Shown here: positions 16,674-25,426 of the stretch, in pieces
Layout: each line of letters opens with the position of its first letter
How positions within the stretch are numbered: position 1 is the stretch's first letter
DNA from: an uncultured Collinsella sp.
GTDB lineage: Bacteria; Actinomycetota; Coriobacteriia; Coriobacteriales; Coriobacteriaceae
Direction: 5' to 3'
DNA: 64,000 bases
NCBI GenBank assembly: GCA_958412345.1
Contig: CATYSO010000010.1
Coordinates: 29,335-93,334, forward strand
The notes under the pieces: model-generated
What the model saw: only the letters and a program-made list of their open reading frames with translations
Told to the model about the DNA's origin: nothing
The model's database searches: none
Made by a program: the position numbers and the translations under genes

Positions 16674-17420
16674 CTATTGGCGGTAAGGGGCGCCGCTGCG
16701 AATGATGGACTCGCGCACCAGGACGTCCATGGCGTCGAGGGTAATCTCGGGCATCTCGCGGTATTTCTGCAGCACCGAAAGCTCCGTGCAGGCCAGAATG
16801 ACGCGATCACAGCCGCTGCGGGCAAACTCCCACATCACGCGGTCGAACTTATCCATATCGGGCTCACGTCCGGCCTTCACATCGTCGTAGATAAGCGACA
16901 TCACATCGGCCTGACGCTTCTCGCTGGGATAGACGACCTCGACGCCCGCCGCCTCGCATTCGCGCCCATAGACGCCCGCGCCCACGGTGCCATCGGTACC
17001 CATAATGCCGATCTTGCGCACCGGCTCGGCCGGCATGCTCAGGTTAGGATCGAACTCGCACTCCCCCATCACCGCGCCCGCTAGGGCATAGCGCACCGAC
17101 TCGCGCGGCATGTGGATAATCGGCACCTTCGTAAACGACTGGATCTGGTCGTAGAAGTAGTGTGACGTGTTGCAGGGAATGGCAATGTGCGCACAGCCCA
17201 GCGACTCGAGCGCCTGGGCGCATTCCTTCATGGTCGCCAGCAGCTCGGCATGCTCACCGGTCTTGATGGCCAGCGTGCGATCGGGCATGGTCGACTTGGA
17301 AAGCACCACCATGTCGATATGCTCTTGGTCGCACGTAGCCGCCGTATGGCGCACCACCTGGTCGTAGTAATACGACGTGGCCTCGGCGCCCATGCCGCCG
17401 ATAACTCCCAGCTTTTCCAT
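16674..17420 (-). CDS. Aspartate/glutamate racemase family protein
   Basis: A 248-residue cofactor-independent amino-acid racemase. Both catalytic cysteines are present: AIPCNTSHY (about Cys 85) and LACTELSVL (about Cys 199). The N-terminus LGVIGGMGAEATSYYYDQV is typical of aspartate racemases. The frame is open from 17504, but ATG 17420 follows AAGGAGG and gives the family start. It lies 84 nt downstream of an ATP-grasp gene resembling D-aspartate ligase. The pair probably makes D-Asp and attaches it to peptidoglycan precursors; L-Asp as substrate is inferred from this context. Confidence 0.88.
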   Translation of the reverse strand: MEKLGVIGGMGAEATSYYYDQVVRHTAATCDQEHIDMVVLSKSTMPDRTLAIKTGEHAELLATMKECAQALESLGCAHIAIPCNTSHYFYDQIQSFTKVPIIHMPRESVRYALAGAVMGECEFDPNLSMPAEPVRKIGIMGTDGTVGAGVYGRECEAAGVEVVYPSEKRQADVMSLIYDDVKAGREPDMDKFDRVMWEFARSGCDRVILACTELSVLQKYREMPEITLDAMDVLVRESIIRSGAPYRQ

Positions 17421-17504
17421 CGCCGCCTCCTTGGTGACGCTTGCGCAATTGCGCGTATCATACCCGCGCCCGCCCGATGCAAACCGGACGGGCGCCGCAC
17501 TCAT

Positions 17505-18761
17505 CTACTTGTAATACGTCTTGAACAGCTTAAAGTGGCGCAGCTTGGTGTGCCACATGCGCAGCCAGCGGTTAAAGACAAAGTCTCCCTTCATAAACGA
17601 GGGGTCGGCGCCCTTGCCTTCCTTATCCAGGCGATGCACCTTAGCGCGCAACTCGGGATCCTTAACGTACTTGTCGACGACGCCCATAGGGACGACCATC
17701 CACAGCGCCTCGTCCTGCGCCGTCACAAACTCCGGCTCAAACGGGCGGTTGAACACATACTCGTCCACCACATACTTGGCAACGTTAAAGCCGCTGTTGG
17801 TAACATAGTAGTTGCTGCGGCCCTGGCGGGTGTTGAAGTCGAAGAACTTAAACGAACCGTCGCGCTCGTCGTACTTGACGTCGAAGTTGGAATAACCAAC
17901 AAAGTTCAGGTCCTCGAGCAGCTTGCGCACGCCACCCATGAGCTCGTCGTTGGGTTCGGTGATGATACAAGCATGGTTGCCAACGCCATGGGGCTGATGC
18001 TCCTCGAGCAGCACGTGGCCAAGGCACATCATGCGCACCTTGCCGTTACGGTCGGAATAGCTGGTGAGCACGCGCATGTACTCGTCGTTGCCGGGCACGC
18101 GGTCCTGCAAGATTAGGTCGTCGGTGTAGCCGCTGGCATAGGAGTCACGGATAACCTGCTCAAGCTCGGCGCGATCGGCAATCTCATAAGCCTTCTTCTG
18201 GCCCTCAAACTCATGCTGCCACCACATGATGCCGTCGGACGGCTTCAGGATCATCGGGAAGGGGAAGTCAATCTGGTCGAGCACCTCGGCCGGCGCCTCG
18301 CCTTGCGCGTTGAGCATCTGCGCCGTAAAGGTAAAGGTATGCGGATACGGCACGCCATGCTTCTCGCACAGCTCGTAGAAGATCTCCTTCTTCTGGCACT
18401 GCTCGAGCATGCTGTAAGGTGCGTAGGGCGCGACGATGTTATCCGCCAGCTCATCGGCATCCTTTGCCTGAGCCACCAGGGCAACATAGTTATCGCCGCA
18501 GCCCATCAGGACGATCGTCTTATCGGCATGCGCCTGGGCAATGCCATTGACGATTTTGAGCATCACGGGCATGGTATCGATGTCGACGTTGGGCGTGTAG
18601 TCGATAATCTGGCTTCGATACGCAGGGCCCGTCTGATACTTGCCAAAGACCAGACTCTTGACCTGATACTCTTCGTAGAAAGCACGCGCCACCGAATAGG
18701 CGTTGATGTCGCCGCCGAGCAGCACGGGAATGAACTCGCGCTCTGTAAATTGCAATGCCAT
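17505..18761 (-). CDS. ATP-grasp ligase, D-aspartate ligase-like
   Basis: A 418-residue ATP-grasp enzyme. The N-terminus (REFIPVLLGGDINAYSVARAFYEEY) closely follows the pattern I recall for Enterococcus faecium D-aspartate ligase (EFIPILLGSDMNVYGMARSFYE). The ATP-grasp core has FPMILKPSDG, a DRVPGNDEYMRV loop and the metal-binding end FKFFDFNTRQGRSNYY. The family adds a D-amino acid to the stem-peptide side chain of UDP-MurNAc pentapeptide. The adjacent racemase supplies a matching substrate. Cytoplasmic. Specificity for D-Asp is inference. Confidence 0.82.
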   Translation of the reverse strand: MALQFTEREFIPVLLGGDINAYSVARAFYEEYQVKSLVFGKYQTGPAYRSQIIDYTPNVDIDTMPVMLKIVNGIAQAHADKTIVLMGCGDNYVALVAQAKDADELADNIVAPYAPYSMLEQCQKKEIFYELCEKHGVPYPHTFTFTAQMLNAQGEAPAEVLDQIDFPFPMILKPSDGIMWWQHEFEGQKKAYEIADRAELEQVIRDSYASGYTDDLILQDRVPGNDEYMRVLTSYSDRNGKVRMMCLGHVLLEEHQPHGVGNHACIITEPNDELMGGVRKLLEDLNFVGYSNFDVKYDERDGSFKFFDFNTRQGRSNYYVTNSGFNVAKYVVDEYVFNRPFEPEFVTAQDEALWMVVPMGVVDKYVKDPELRAKVHRLDKEGKGADPSFMKGDFVFNRWLRMWHTKLRHFKLFKTYYK

Positions 18762-18986
18762 GGAAACTTCCTATCATGAACTGCCCGCACAACGGGCGGT
18801 CTTAGTGCAACCGATTCATTCTAGCGTGCTAAACCGCCAGTGCCCAAAGTTCCACCGTATCTATGGCAATCGGAGGAGCAAACTCGGCGCAAAGGCGGCA
18901 CTCACCGCTGTACGACAACGGGCAATGAACCTACCGTTGTTGTAGGATTCAACATATTGTCAATCTTATAAGCGAAAGGCGCACGC

Positions 18987-19619
18987 GTGCCCCAAGAACA
19001 TCTGACCGACAACCCCATCCTTGACGCTGCAAAACGCGAGCTAGCGGAACGCTCACAGACAACCGCCCCCCTACGCACCGCCAGCAACGCCTACGAAGGA
19101 CCCGCCCGCATCGTCTCGATTAACACGTCGACGCACAAAGGCACACGCAAGTCGCCCGTCGCCGATGGGCACGATACCGTCATTGAACAGTTTGGTCTCG
19201 CTTCCGATGCGCACGCCGGGCACTGGCACCGCCAAGTCTCGTTTTTGGCCGCAGAATCAATCCAGACGGCACAGCATCGCGGGCTCGACGTGCACGAAGG
19301 CGACTTTGGGGAGAACTTCACCACACAAGGCATCAACCTGCTTTCGCTCCCCTTGGGCACACAGCTCAAGATCGGCAACGACGTTCTGGTCGAGATCAGC
19401 CAGATCGGCAAGGTCTGCCACACCCGCTGTGCCATCTACTATCTCGCCGGTGATTGCATCTTTCCCCACGAGGGCATTTTCGGAGTGGTGCTTCGAGGCG
19501 GAGAGGTGCATGTCGGAGACGATATCCAAACAGTCAAGCTCGGCGACGGCACCTGTTCCTTCACCCCAGCCGAGGGGCTCGAAGAAATCGGGCAGGCTCG
19601 CCGCGAGGGAGCCCTATAG
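18987..19619 (+). CDS. MOSC domain protein
   Basis: A 210-residue protein with a MOSC (molybdenum cofactor sulfurase C-terminal) domain over about 45-190. Signature elements include GLASDAHAGHWHRQVSF, GDFGENFTTQGI and the conserved Cys in GKVCHTRCAIYY. Stand-alone MOSC proteins are thought to handle sulfur or N-hydroxylated compounds with Moco. No molybdenum genes occur nearby. It starts at GTG 18987 with a weak AAAGG-type SD. The N-terminal 40 residues are outside the domain. Confidence 0.8.
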   Translation: MPQEHLTDNPILDAAKRELAERSQTTAPLRTASNAYEGPARIVSINTSTHKGTRKSPVADGHDTVIEQFGLASDAHAGHWHRQVSFLAAESIQTAQHRGLDVHEGDFGENFTTQGINLLSLPLGTQLKIGNDVLVEISQIGKVCHTRCAIYYLAGDCIFPHEGIFGVVLRGGEVHVGDDIQTVKLGDGTCSFTPAEGLEEIGQARREGAL

Positions 19620-19699
19620 GTGCAAAACCCCATGTTGGAGTAGCCCTTACGGCGTGAATCTGCAATCAGACAGAGTTCCGTAACGTTAAAGTTGAACTC

Positions 19700-19800
19700 T
19701 ATGGTTTCTCAACAATTCACTATAACTGCAGGTCAAAGCCAAAGCCTCAAGTTCAACTTGACCCTTTGGAACCTTTAAGGTTCAAGTTGAGGTCGAAAGC
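19700..19800. promoter_or_regulatory. Nested palindromes upstream of secreted hydrolase
   Basis: A perfect 15 bp odd-centred palindrome TCAAGTTCAACTTGA (19747-19761) is followed at once by a hairpin (19766-19784, arms AACCTT and AAGGTT extended by TTG/CAA) and another TTCAAGTTGA (19781-19790). The related word GTTGAAC also occurs at 19691-19697. The repeated word suggests a dimeric operator array for the gene at 19854. Confidence 0.5.
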
Positions 19801-19853
19801 AGTAGTAGAATACCGTTCGAACCATAACCTACGATTGATTGCAGAGGGATTGG

Positions 19854-20987
19854 ATGCAGCATTCGAATCATCGCGTCGCAGCGCTCATCGCGTCGAAGCC
19901 GGCTCGTATCATCACGAGCGCCGCACTCGCTGTCGCACTGACTGCCACGCCGATGCTCTCCCCCGTTGCGGCGTATGCCGCCTCGCAGGCAACGCAGGAT
20001 CAGCTTTCCGCCGCGCAGCAAAAAATTGAAGCCGCCACGAGCGCCTACAACGATGCCCGCACCAAACTCGACGACCTACAAAAGCAGATCGACTCCAATG
20101 AGGCGAGCATCGAGGAAATCGAGGCTAAGCTTCCCGAGCAGCAGGCCAAGGCAAGCTCCGCCATGCGCGATCTGTACAAGTACCAAAAGGGCACCAATCC
20201 CATCGTGAGCTTCCTGGTCAACGCGCAGAGCCTGGGTGAGTTCATCACCACCTGCAAATACACCAACCAGATCACGAGCTCGAGCGTCGACGAGATCGAA
20301 GAGCTCAACAACATGCAAACCGAACTCGAGCAGAACAAAGCCGAGCTTCAGCAGGCCAAGTCCCAGCTTGAGGCAGAGCAGAAAAACGCCGAGGATGCGT
20401 TGGCTCAGGCCCAGCAGCTCCGCAGCGAGGCACAGGCAAAAGCCGAGCAGGAAAATGCCGCCGAGCTTGCCAAGCTTGAGGCCGATAAGGCCGCTGCCGC
20501 CGAGAAGCTCTCGGGCGAGGGCGTAAGCGGCAGCAATTCCAGCAGCCAGGCCACCAACACCAACACCACCATCGACACCACGGTGAACAACGCCAATACC
20601 GGTAGCTCCGATTACGATTCGTTCATCAATGAGTGGACGAGCCGCATCGACAATTATCTCGCCGGCTCCCCCATGGCAGGCCAGGGCTATAACTTTGCCG
20701 TCGCCGCTTGGAATACCGGTGTCGACCCCCGTTGGTCCCCCGCCATCGCCTGCATCGAGAGCACCAAGGGTGCTTATTGCGCCAATTCTTACAACGCCTG
20801 GGGCTGGAGTGCCCGTGGCGGCGGTTGGCGCAGCTTTGGCAGCTGGAGCGAGGGCATCTCCGCTCACGTTGCCTATCTGGGCGCCAACTACGACTCCACC
20901 CTTACCCCGGCAGCGGCCAAAAAGTACTGCCCGCCCACGTGGCAGGACTGGTACAACAAAGTCGCCGCTCAGATGAACCGCATCTAA
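19854..20987 (+). CDS. Secreted coiled-coil protein with C-terminal lysozyme-like domain
   Basis: A 377-residue exported protein. A signal peptide with a long n-region is cut near AAYAASQATQ. A PcsB-like coiled coil follows (about 40-215, DDLQKQIDSNEASIEEIEAK and onward). After a Ser/Asn/Thr-rich linker comes a C-terminal domain of about 125 residues, with AAWNTGVDPRWSPAIACIESTKGAYC and NAWGWSARGGGWRSFGSW. This matches glucosaminidase/transglycosylase-like wall hydrolases, with catalytic Glu probably in ACIES. ATG 19854 with GAGGG upstream is preferred to TTG 19839. Likely role: peptidoglycan cleavage during division, inferred from architecture. Confidence 0.8.
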   Translation: MQHSNHRVAALIASKPARIITSAALAVALTATPMLSPVAAYAASQATQDQLSAAQQKIEAATSAYNDARTKLDDLQKQIDSNEASIEEIEAKLPEQQAKASSAMRDLYKYQKGTNPIVSFLVNAQSLGEFITTCKYTNQITSSSVDEIEELNNMQTELEQNKAELQQAKSQLEAEQKNAEDALAQAQQLRSEAQAKAEQENAAELAKLEADKAAAAEKLSGEGVSGSNSSSQATNTNTTIDTTVNNANTGSSDYDSFINEWTSRIDNYLAGSPMAGQGYNFAVAAWNTGVDPRWSPAIACIESTKGAYCANSYNAWGWSARGGGWRSFGSWSEGISAHVAYLGANYDSTLTPAAAKKYCPPTWQDWYNKVAAQMNRI

Positions 20988-20997
20988 ACTCAACTGC

Positions 20998-21026
20998 AAA
21001 GGGCCCCAATGGGGCCCTTTTCTTTT
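20998..21026 (+). terminator. Intrinsic terminator
   Basis: A perfect 10 bp stem (20998-21007 with 21011-21020) with a 3 nt loop, then TCTTTT. It overlaps the last codon of the convergent kinase gene. Confidence 0.9.
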
Positions 21027-22404
21027 AGGTAGCGGAGGTATCGACGACGCCGGTCGCATTGGCAACCGCGACTATGACGATCATGCATAGGAGCAGCACA
21101 CCCAATACCTTGAGCCAGAGTTTCGCGAGTTTCTTGCCGCGATAGCTGTCGAGCAGTGCGAATCGCCGACGAAGACGGCGCTTATCGAGCAGCGCAAAAT
21201 GCATAAGCACCATAAGGCCATCGACAAAGAAAAAATACTCGATTATGAGAAACCACGTCGGGTAGCTTTGGTTTGCTCCCGTGGGGTAAAAGACGGCAAA
21301 GTGACTTCCGGCAAAGAACACAAGTAGGGAGAAGCAGACAAGCGTATTCCAAATGCGCCCCAGAGACTCCGGAACGCGAGAGAGCAGACCGCATGCAGCG
21401 GAGGCGGCAGGCCTAGGAAGCCCTGCGGGGTTCTGGAGCCCTTGGAGCGTCAACACCGTCTCCGAGGCCGGAGTACGGACAGGCGCAGGTGTAGGAGGCC
21501 GCACGGGGCGGCTCAGATCGTATGCCGCGCGCGTCGCCCGTCCCAACGCTTCCGCACTCGCAAAACGCTTGGCCGGGTCGAGCGCCATCGACATGCAGAC
21601 GGCATCGGCAAGTGGAGTGGGAATGCCACGCGCCTCGCATTGCTCGCGCATGTCGAGCCCTGGTTTAGGGTCGACTCCCGTCAAGCAGAAGAACAACAGG
21701 GCGCCCAGTGCGTAGACGTCGCTGCGCACACTCGTCTGCCCAAACCCATACTGCTCGGGCGGCGCATAGGGTCGCGTGCCAAACTTGACGGTGTCGGCAT
21801 CGGCACCATCGCGCCATACGCGCGCAATCCCCAAGTCGATAATCACCAGCGACGAAAACGTCAGGCCGTCATCAGACGCATAGTTGGCACCCGTCACGAT
21901 GATATTCGACGGCTTGAGGTCGCGATGGATCACCGGCGCCGACGTCTCCCCCGCCATTGCAAAACCGGCATGGAGCTCGCCCACGGCATCGCATAGGGCA
22001 GGATACATTTCGCGCGCATAATCGGGGGTAGCTCCCAGACGGTCCACCAGCGCCCCGAGCGTCTCCCCTTCGATGTATTCCATAACCACGTTGAGCTCGT
22101 CGCCCACACGACGACAATCGACGATTCTGGGCAGGTGCTCAAAACGCCTGCCTGCCCGCTGAGCGGCAAACAGACGCTCGTATGCCCCGCCGATTTGAGC
22201 CGAGGCATCGATGCGTTTACGGACAAAGGGGCCGAGCGAACCACCGCCGGTTCCTTCAAAGTACACGAGCTCGGTTGTTTCAACGGACGAGCGCTTAAGC
22301 ACACGCTCCACGCGATAGCTGTCGTCGCGACCGAGCGACGCCAGGTACTCGGCAAGCGCTGCGGTCAGCTCGTCATCGGAATATGTTGTGGTCTGAGTAT
22401 CCAT
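21025..22404 (-). CDS. Serine/threonine protein kinase, membrane-anchored
   Basis: A Hanks-type kinase of 459 residues from ATG 22404. Catalytic loop VIHRDLKPSNIIV (Asp about 162), metal motif IIDLGIARV in place of DFG (Asp about 190), then GTRPYAPPEQY and SDVYALGALLFFCLTG. The glycine-rich loop is degenerate. After a Pro-rich linker (PVRPPTPAPVRTPA) the last 110 residues hold three hydrophobic segments, but no PASTA repeats. The start is uncertain: GGAGG is too close to ATG 22404, and in-frame alternatives exist at 22416 and GTG 22434. It follows an HTH gene on the same strand with a 98 nt gap; kinase plus HTH partner is a likely signalling unit. Confidence 0.87.
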   Translation of the reverse strand: MDTQTTTYSDDELTAALAEYLASLGRDDSYRVERVLKRSSVETTELVYFEGTGGGSLGPFVRKRIDASAQIGGAYERLFAAQRAGRRFEHLPRIVDCRRVGDELNVVMEYIEGETLGALVDRLGATPDYAREMYPALCDAVGELHAGFAMAGETSAPVIHRDLKPSNIIVTGANYASDDGLTFSSLVIIDLGIARVWRDGADADTVKFGTRPYAPPEQYGFGQTSVRSDVYALGALLFFCLTGVDPKPGLDMREQCEARGIPTPLADAVCMSMALDPAKRFASAEALGRATRAAYDLSRPVRPPTPAPVRTPASETVLTLQGLQNPAGLPRPAASAACGLLSRVPESLGRIWNTLVCFSLLVFFAGSHFAVFYPTGANQSYPTWFLIIEYFFFVDGLMVLMHFALLDKRRLRRRFALLDSYRGKKLAKLWLKVLGVLLLCMIVIVAVANATGVVDTSAT

Positions 22405-22502
22405 AGCCTCCATCATAGCGCAGGGCGCAGACACCCCATGGCATCCGCGCCCCGTTCGTTTGCATCGTTGTTCGACAGCTCCGCCAGCTCAGATATCTGC
22501 CG

Positions 22503-22925
22503 CTAACTCACCGTCTCCTCGCCAAAGCGATACAGCTCCTCGTTGACCTTTTGGAGGCTGCACCCGCGATCGATGCAAAAGATGATAATCGCATCACGGC
22601 GATCCTTGCAGTTAAGGACGCTTACCCCGGCAGCCGTCAGCGCACGGTTGGCCTCTTTGAGCGTCAGCGCCATCGCAAAGGCAATCTGCAGCACCTTATT
22701 GCGACTCGGGTGACGCGCACCGGTAAAGATCTGATAGCCAAAAGTCTCATTGAGATCGGCCATACGAACCACGCGCGAGCGCTCCAAGCCCTTTTCCTGC
22801 AGCAGCTGCTTCAGGTAGTCCGAAAGCGACGGGGCGGCAAAGTCGTGCTCCCTGATATAGCCATCGATGTTCGGCGCATCGAGAAGCTCATTGAGCAACT
22901 CCTCGGTCAGCTTTTTATCGGGCAT
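22503..22925 (-). CDS. Helix-turn-helix protein paired with the kinase
   Basis: A 140-residue protein. The middle (about 31-90) has an XRE-like helical pattern: SLSDYLKQLLQEKGLERSRVVRMADLN, then YQIFTGARHPSRNKVLQIAFAM. The C-terminal part (DRRDAIIIFCIDRGCSLQKVNEELY) is a small helical extension typical of kinase-associated HTH proteins in Coriobacteriia. SD GGGGGAGG is upstream. It may be a DNA-binding substrate or partner of the downstream kinase; this is inferred from adjacency. Confidence 0.75.
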   Translation of the reverse strand: MPDKKLTEELLNELLDAPNIDGYIREHDFAAPSLSDYLKQLLQEKGLERSRVVRMADLNETFGYQIFTGARHPSRNKVLQIAFAMALTLKEANRALTAAGVSVLNCKDRRDAIIIFCIDRGCSLQKVNEELYRFGEETVS

Positions 22926-22957
22926 ACGACTTCACCTCCCCCAGTGCATGCAACATG

Positions 22958-23401
22958 CTAGAAACCGCTTACGTCCGAACGCTCCCAGCTAGCAACCTGG
23001 TCGGGAGACACCGTACCCAATGCCTCGAACTTCCAGGAGCCGCCCGCCTTCAGATGGTTGGTGTTTGCAAGAGCCGTTCCAACCTGGTTGCCATCGGCAT
23101 CATACAGAACATACTCAATCTGAATGTAGTTCTTTTCCTTGTCCGTGTTATTGGTCAGCGTGCCCGTGATCTTATAGGCAAACTGACTGGAGGTGTCTTC
23201 AGCCTCGTCAGCAATGGTATACGGTTCTTGCGGTTCTTTTTGCTCCTCAGCCTGCTGTGTCGCCTCGGCAGGTTTTGCCGAATCGCTCGCAGACGAATCG
23301 GTTGAATTGCCACCCATAGAGCCCACGGCACCGACGATAACCAGCACCACGATGACGCCTAGGACAATCTTGCCGATCGGCTTCTTTCCTTCTTTTGCCA
23401 T
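22958..23401 (-). CDS. Membrane-anchored FxLYD domain protein
   Basis: A 147-residue protein with a cytoplasmic basic tail (MAKEGKKPIGK), one membrane helix (about 12-30) and an acidic, Ala/Glu-rich extracellular linker (about 33-60). The C-terminal FxLYD-type beta domain has YKITGTLTNNTDKEKNYIQIEYVLYDADGNQVGTA. Such domains are extracytoplasmic and of unknown role. The SD AGGAAGG lies fully inside the 3' arm of a 14 bp perfect hairpin (see 23407-23460), so translation may be controlled by RNA structure. Confidence 0.8.
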   Translation of the reverse strand: MAKEGKKPIGKIVLGVIVVLVIVGAVGSMGGNSTDSSASDSAKPAEATQQAEEQKEPQEPYTIADEAEDTSSQFAYKITGTLTNNTDKEKNYIQIEYVLYDADGNQVGTALANTNHLKAGGSWKFEALGTVSPDQVASWERSDVSGF

Positions 23402-23406
23402 TATGC

Positions 23407-23460
23407 ATCCTTCCTACGATCCGGCCACCGTGCCGGCACACAGCCCATCGTAGGAAGGAT
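23407..23460 (-). promoter_or_regulatory. Hairpin masking the SD of the FxLYD gene
   Basis: The arms 23407-23420 and 23447-23460 are exact reverse complements over 14 bp. On the minus transcript the 3' arm contains AGGAAGG, the only SD for ATG 23401, 7 nt before the start. The loop has an inner GTGCCGGCAC palindrome. No T run follows, so this is not a terminator for the upstream exporter gene. A translational switch or thermosensor-like element is plausible. Confidence 0.6.
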
Positions 23461-23522
23461 TGAACTTGAATTCATTAGCTGAGAGCTAAGGCTGCAAATG
23501 AAATTGCCAAGCAGCGAAAGAA

Positions 23523-24935
23523 CTAACGGCGAGCCCGCCCCGTCTCGAGCAGCGCAAAGACAAACGAGAGCGCCATCGCGCAGACAAGCACCAGCGTCGC
23601 CGACTGGGCACCGTTTGCCGTCGCCTGCGCCATGGCCGAATCGGCAACACCGTCCTGAGCGGCATTCACCACGGCGGCAATCACACTGGTACCGATAGCA
23701 CCCGAGAGCTGCTGCAGAGTCGTAAACATGGCGTTGCCGTCCGGCTTGACCTCGGCGGGCAAAAAGCGCAACGCACACGTCATGTTGTTGCCGTACATGA
23801 GGCCTTGTCCAGCAGCAAACACCACATACACCAACGCTAATTGCATCGTCGCGAGGCGCGTAATCATCGCTGCATACAGGCAAGTCGCAAGCAATGAAAG
23901 GCCGACGCCGAGCATGATAGGGAGTCGAGCACCAAATCGATCGAGCAGCTGCCCCGAAAACGGAGCCAAGACGGCACCGACCAGACAGCCCCACAGAAGA
24001 ATCGAGCCGGCCTCCGTCTGGCCCACGCCCAAAACGAGCTGGGCAAAGGAAGGCAGCAGAAACGAGAAGCCCAAAACGGTAAACTGCAGCGACACCGCGA
24101 CGCCCAATCCAAACACATAGCCCTGTCGACCGAAAATACCCAGATTGATTAACGGCGCATCGCACGAGCGCTCGCGGCGCACAAAGAGGGTCAGCAGGAT
24201 GACAAACGCGACAAACAAAACGATGATTGCCGGACTCGTCCAGCCAAGATTCGCCCCCTCATCGACCGCAAGCACCAGACACGCAAACGATGCGGCAAGA
24301 CACAGCCACCCCGGAACATCAAACGACTCGCGGGAAACCTTATGGCTTTGACGAATGGAAGAAATGCCCAACACATAAGCTACGAGCAACAGGGGAAGCA
24401 GTGCGGCGAAAATCGCGCGCCAGCCAAACGTCTCGGAAAGCCATCCGCCCACCGACGGGCCCACAGCAGGTGCCACGGCCGTGACCAATGAGCCGATGCC
24501 CATCATAAGGCCCAGACGCTCCTGGGGTGCCTGCTCGGTAATGATGTTGAACATGAGTGGCAGCGCGACGCCCGTGCCGATTCCCTCGAGCACACGTCCC
24601 AGCAATAATGCCGGAAAAACCTGGGCCGTCATACCGCACACGATGCCCGCGATATAGAACGCCATGGCGAAACAAAAGACGTGCTTGGTTTTAAACCGCC
24701 GGTTCAAGAAACCCGATACGGGGACAACGGCGGCAAGCACCAGCAGATATGCCGTGGTGAGCCACTGAACAGTTGCGGTATTGACCCCAAATTCGCGCAT
24801 CAGCGTTGGAAACGTGACGTTCATCGCCGTCTCTACGCACACGCCCGAAAATGACATGATGCCCGTCGCTACGATGGATAGCACGAGCCCGGCATCGAGC
24901 TTGCGCTCAAATGCATCGATCCTATTCTCTTGCAT
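23523..24935 (-). CDS. Multidrug MFS exporter, DHA2 (EmrB-like) family
   Basis: A 470-residue carrier with about 14 membrane helices. It has the drug:H+ antiporter features VETAMNVTFPTLMREFGVNTATVQWLTTAYLL and the motif LLGRVLEGIGTGVALPL with APAVGPSVGGWL (motif C, antiporter). The chosen ATG 24935 has GGAAAG 8 nt upstream; the longer frame to 25049 adds a non-hydrophobic tail unlike the family. Substrates are unknown. It is read in the direction of the FxLYD gene, but the two are separated by the SD-masking hairpin region. Confidence 0.9.
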   Translation of the reverse strand: MQENRIDAFERKLDAGLVLSIVATGIMSFSGVCVETAMNVTFPTLMREFGVNTATVQWLTTAYLLVLAAVVPVSGFLNRRFKTKHVFCFAMAFYIAGIVCGMTAQVFPALLLGRVLEGIGTGVALPLMFNIITEQAPQERLGLMMGIGSLVTAVAPAVGPSVGGWLSETFGWRAIFAALLPLLLVAYVLGISSIRQSHKVSRESFDVPGWLCLAASFACLVLAVDEGANLGWTSPAIIVLFVAFVILLTLFVRRERSCDAPLINLGIFGRQGYVFGLGVAVSLQFTVLGFSFLLPSFAQLVLGVGQTEAGSILLWGCLVGAVLAPFSGQLLDRFGARLPIMLGVGLSLLATCLYAAMITRLATMQLALVYVVFAAGQGLMYGNNMTCALRFLPAEVKPDGNAMFTTLQQLSGAIGTSVIAAVVNAAQDGVADSAMAQATANGAQSATLVLVCAMALSFVFALLETGRARR

Positions 24936-25073
24936 ACTTTTTTCTTTCCAAAACTCGGAAATGCCCTGCGCACAGGACACGCGGCCGAAGATGTCTCTAG
25001 ATTCGACCACGGCCATTGTACGAACATTCAAATGAAAGTCAAACCGCAAATCCGACGCTTGGAATACGCACGC

Positions 25074-25397
25074 TTACCCCACCGTGACAGATTCACCGGT
25101 AAAAGTGCTGACCATCAGCAAAACAAAGAACACAAGATAGCTGATGCTCAACAGATACGCGATGACCAAAAAGATGATCCATCCAACATTTGATTTACCA
25201 TTGTCGCGACGCTGCTCGCGACGGCGATAGAGCCAGATCGTCACGCCAATGGCGACAATCAGCAGCACGAGTGCCGCTGCGGCTAGTCCAGCAAACGCAA
25301 ACATCACGCCTATGCTCACAGCAATAACCGGGAGTAGTAGCAAACCACACCCGCAACCACCCGGACTATATGCGGCAGATTGCCGACGTCGCCTCAT
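25074..25397 (-). CDS. Small three-span membrane protein
   Basis: A 107-residue protein I do not recognise. A basic start (MRRRRQSAAYSPGGCGCG) is followed by two adjacent hydrophobic segments (about 20-60), a basic cytoplasmic loop (RRREQRRDNGKSN) and a third long hydrophobic segment. ATG 25397 with GGAG 5 nt upstream is preferred to GTG 25403. It lies 29 nt downstream of the HigA-like gene on the same strand, but nothing links them. Confidence 0.6.
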   Translation of the reverse strand: MRRRRQSAAYSPGGCGCGLLLLPVIAVSIGVMFAFAGLAAAALVLLIVAIGVTIWLYRRREQRRDNGKSNVGWIIFLVIAYLLSISYLVFFVLLMVSTFTGESVTVG

Positions 25398-25426
25398 CGC
25401 CACTCCATTCTCAGCGTCTTTGGGCT

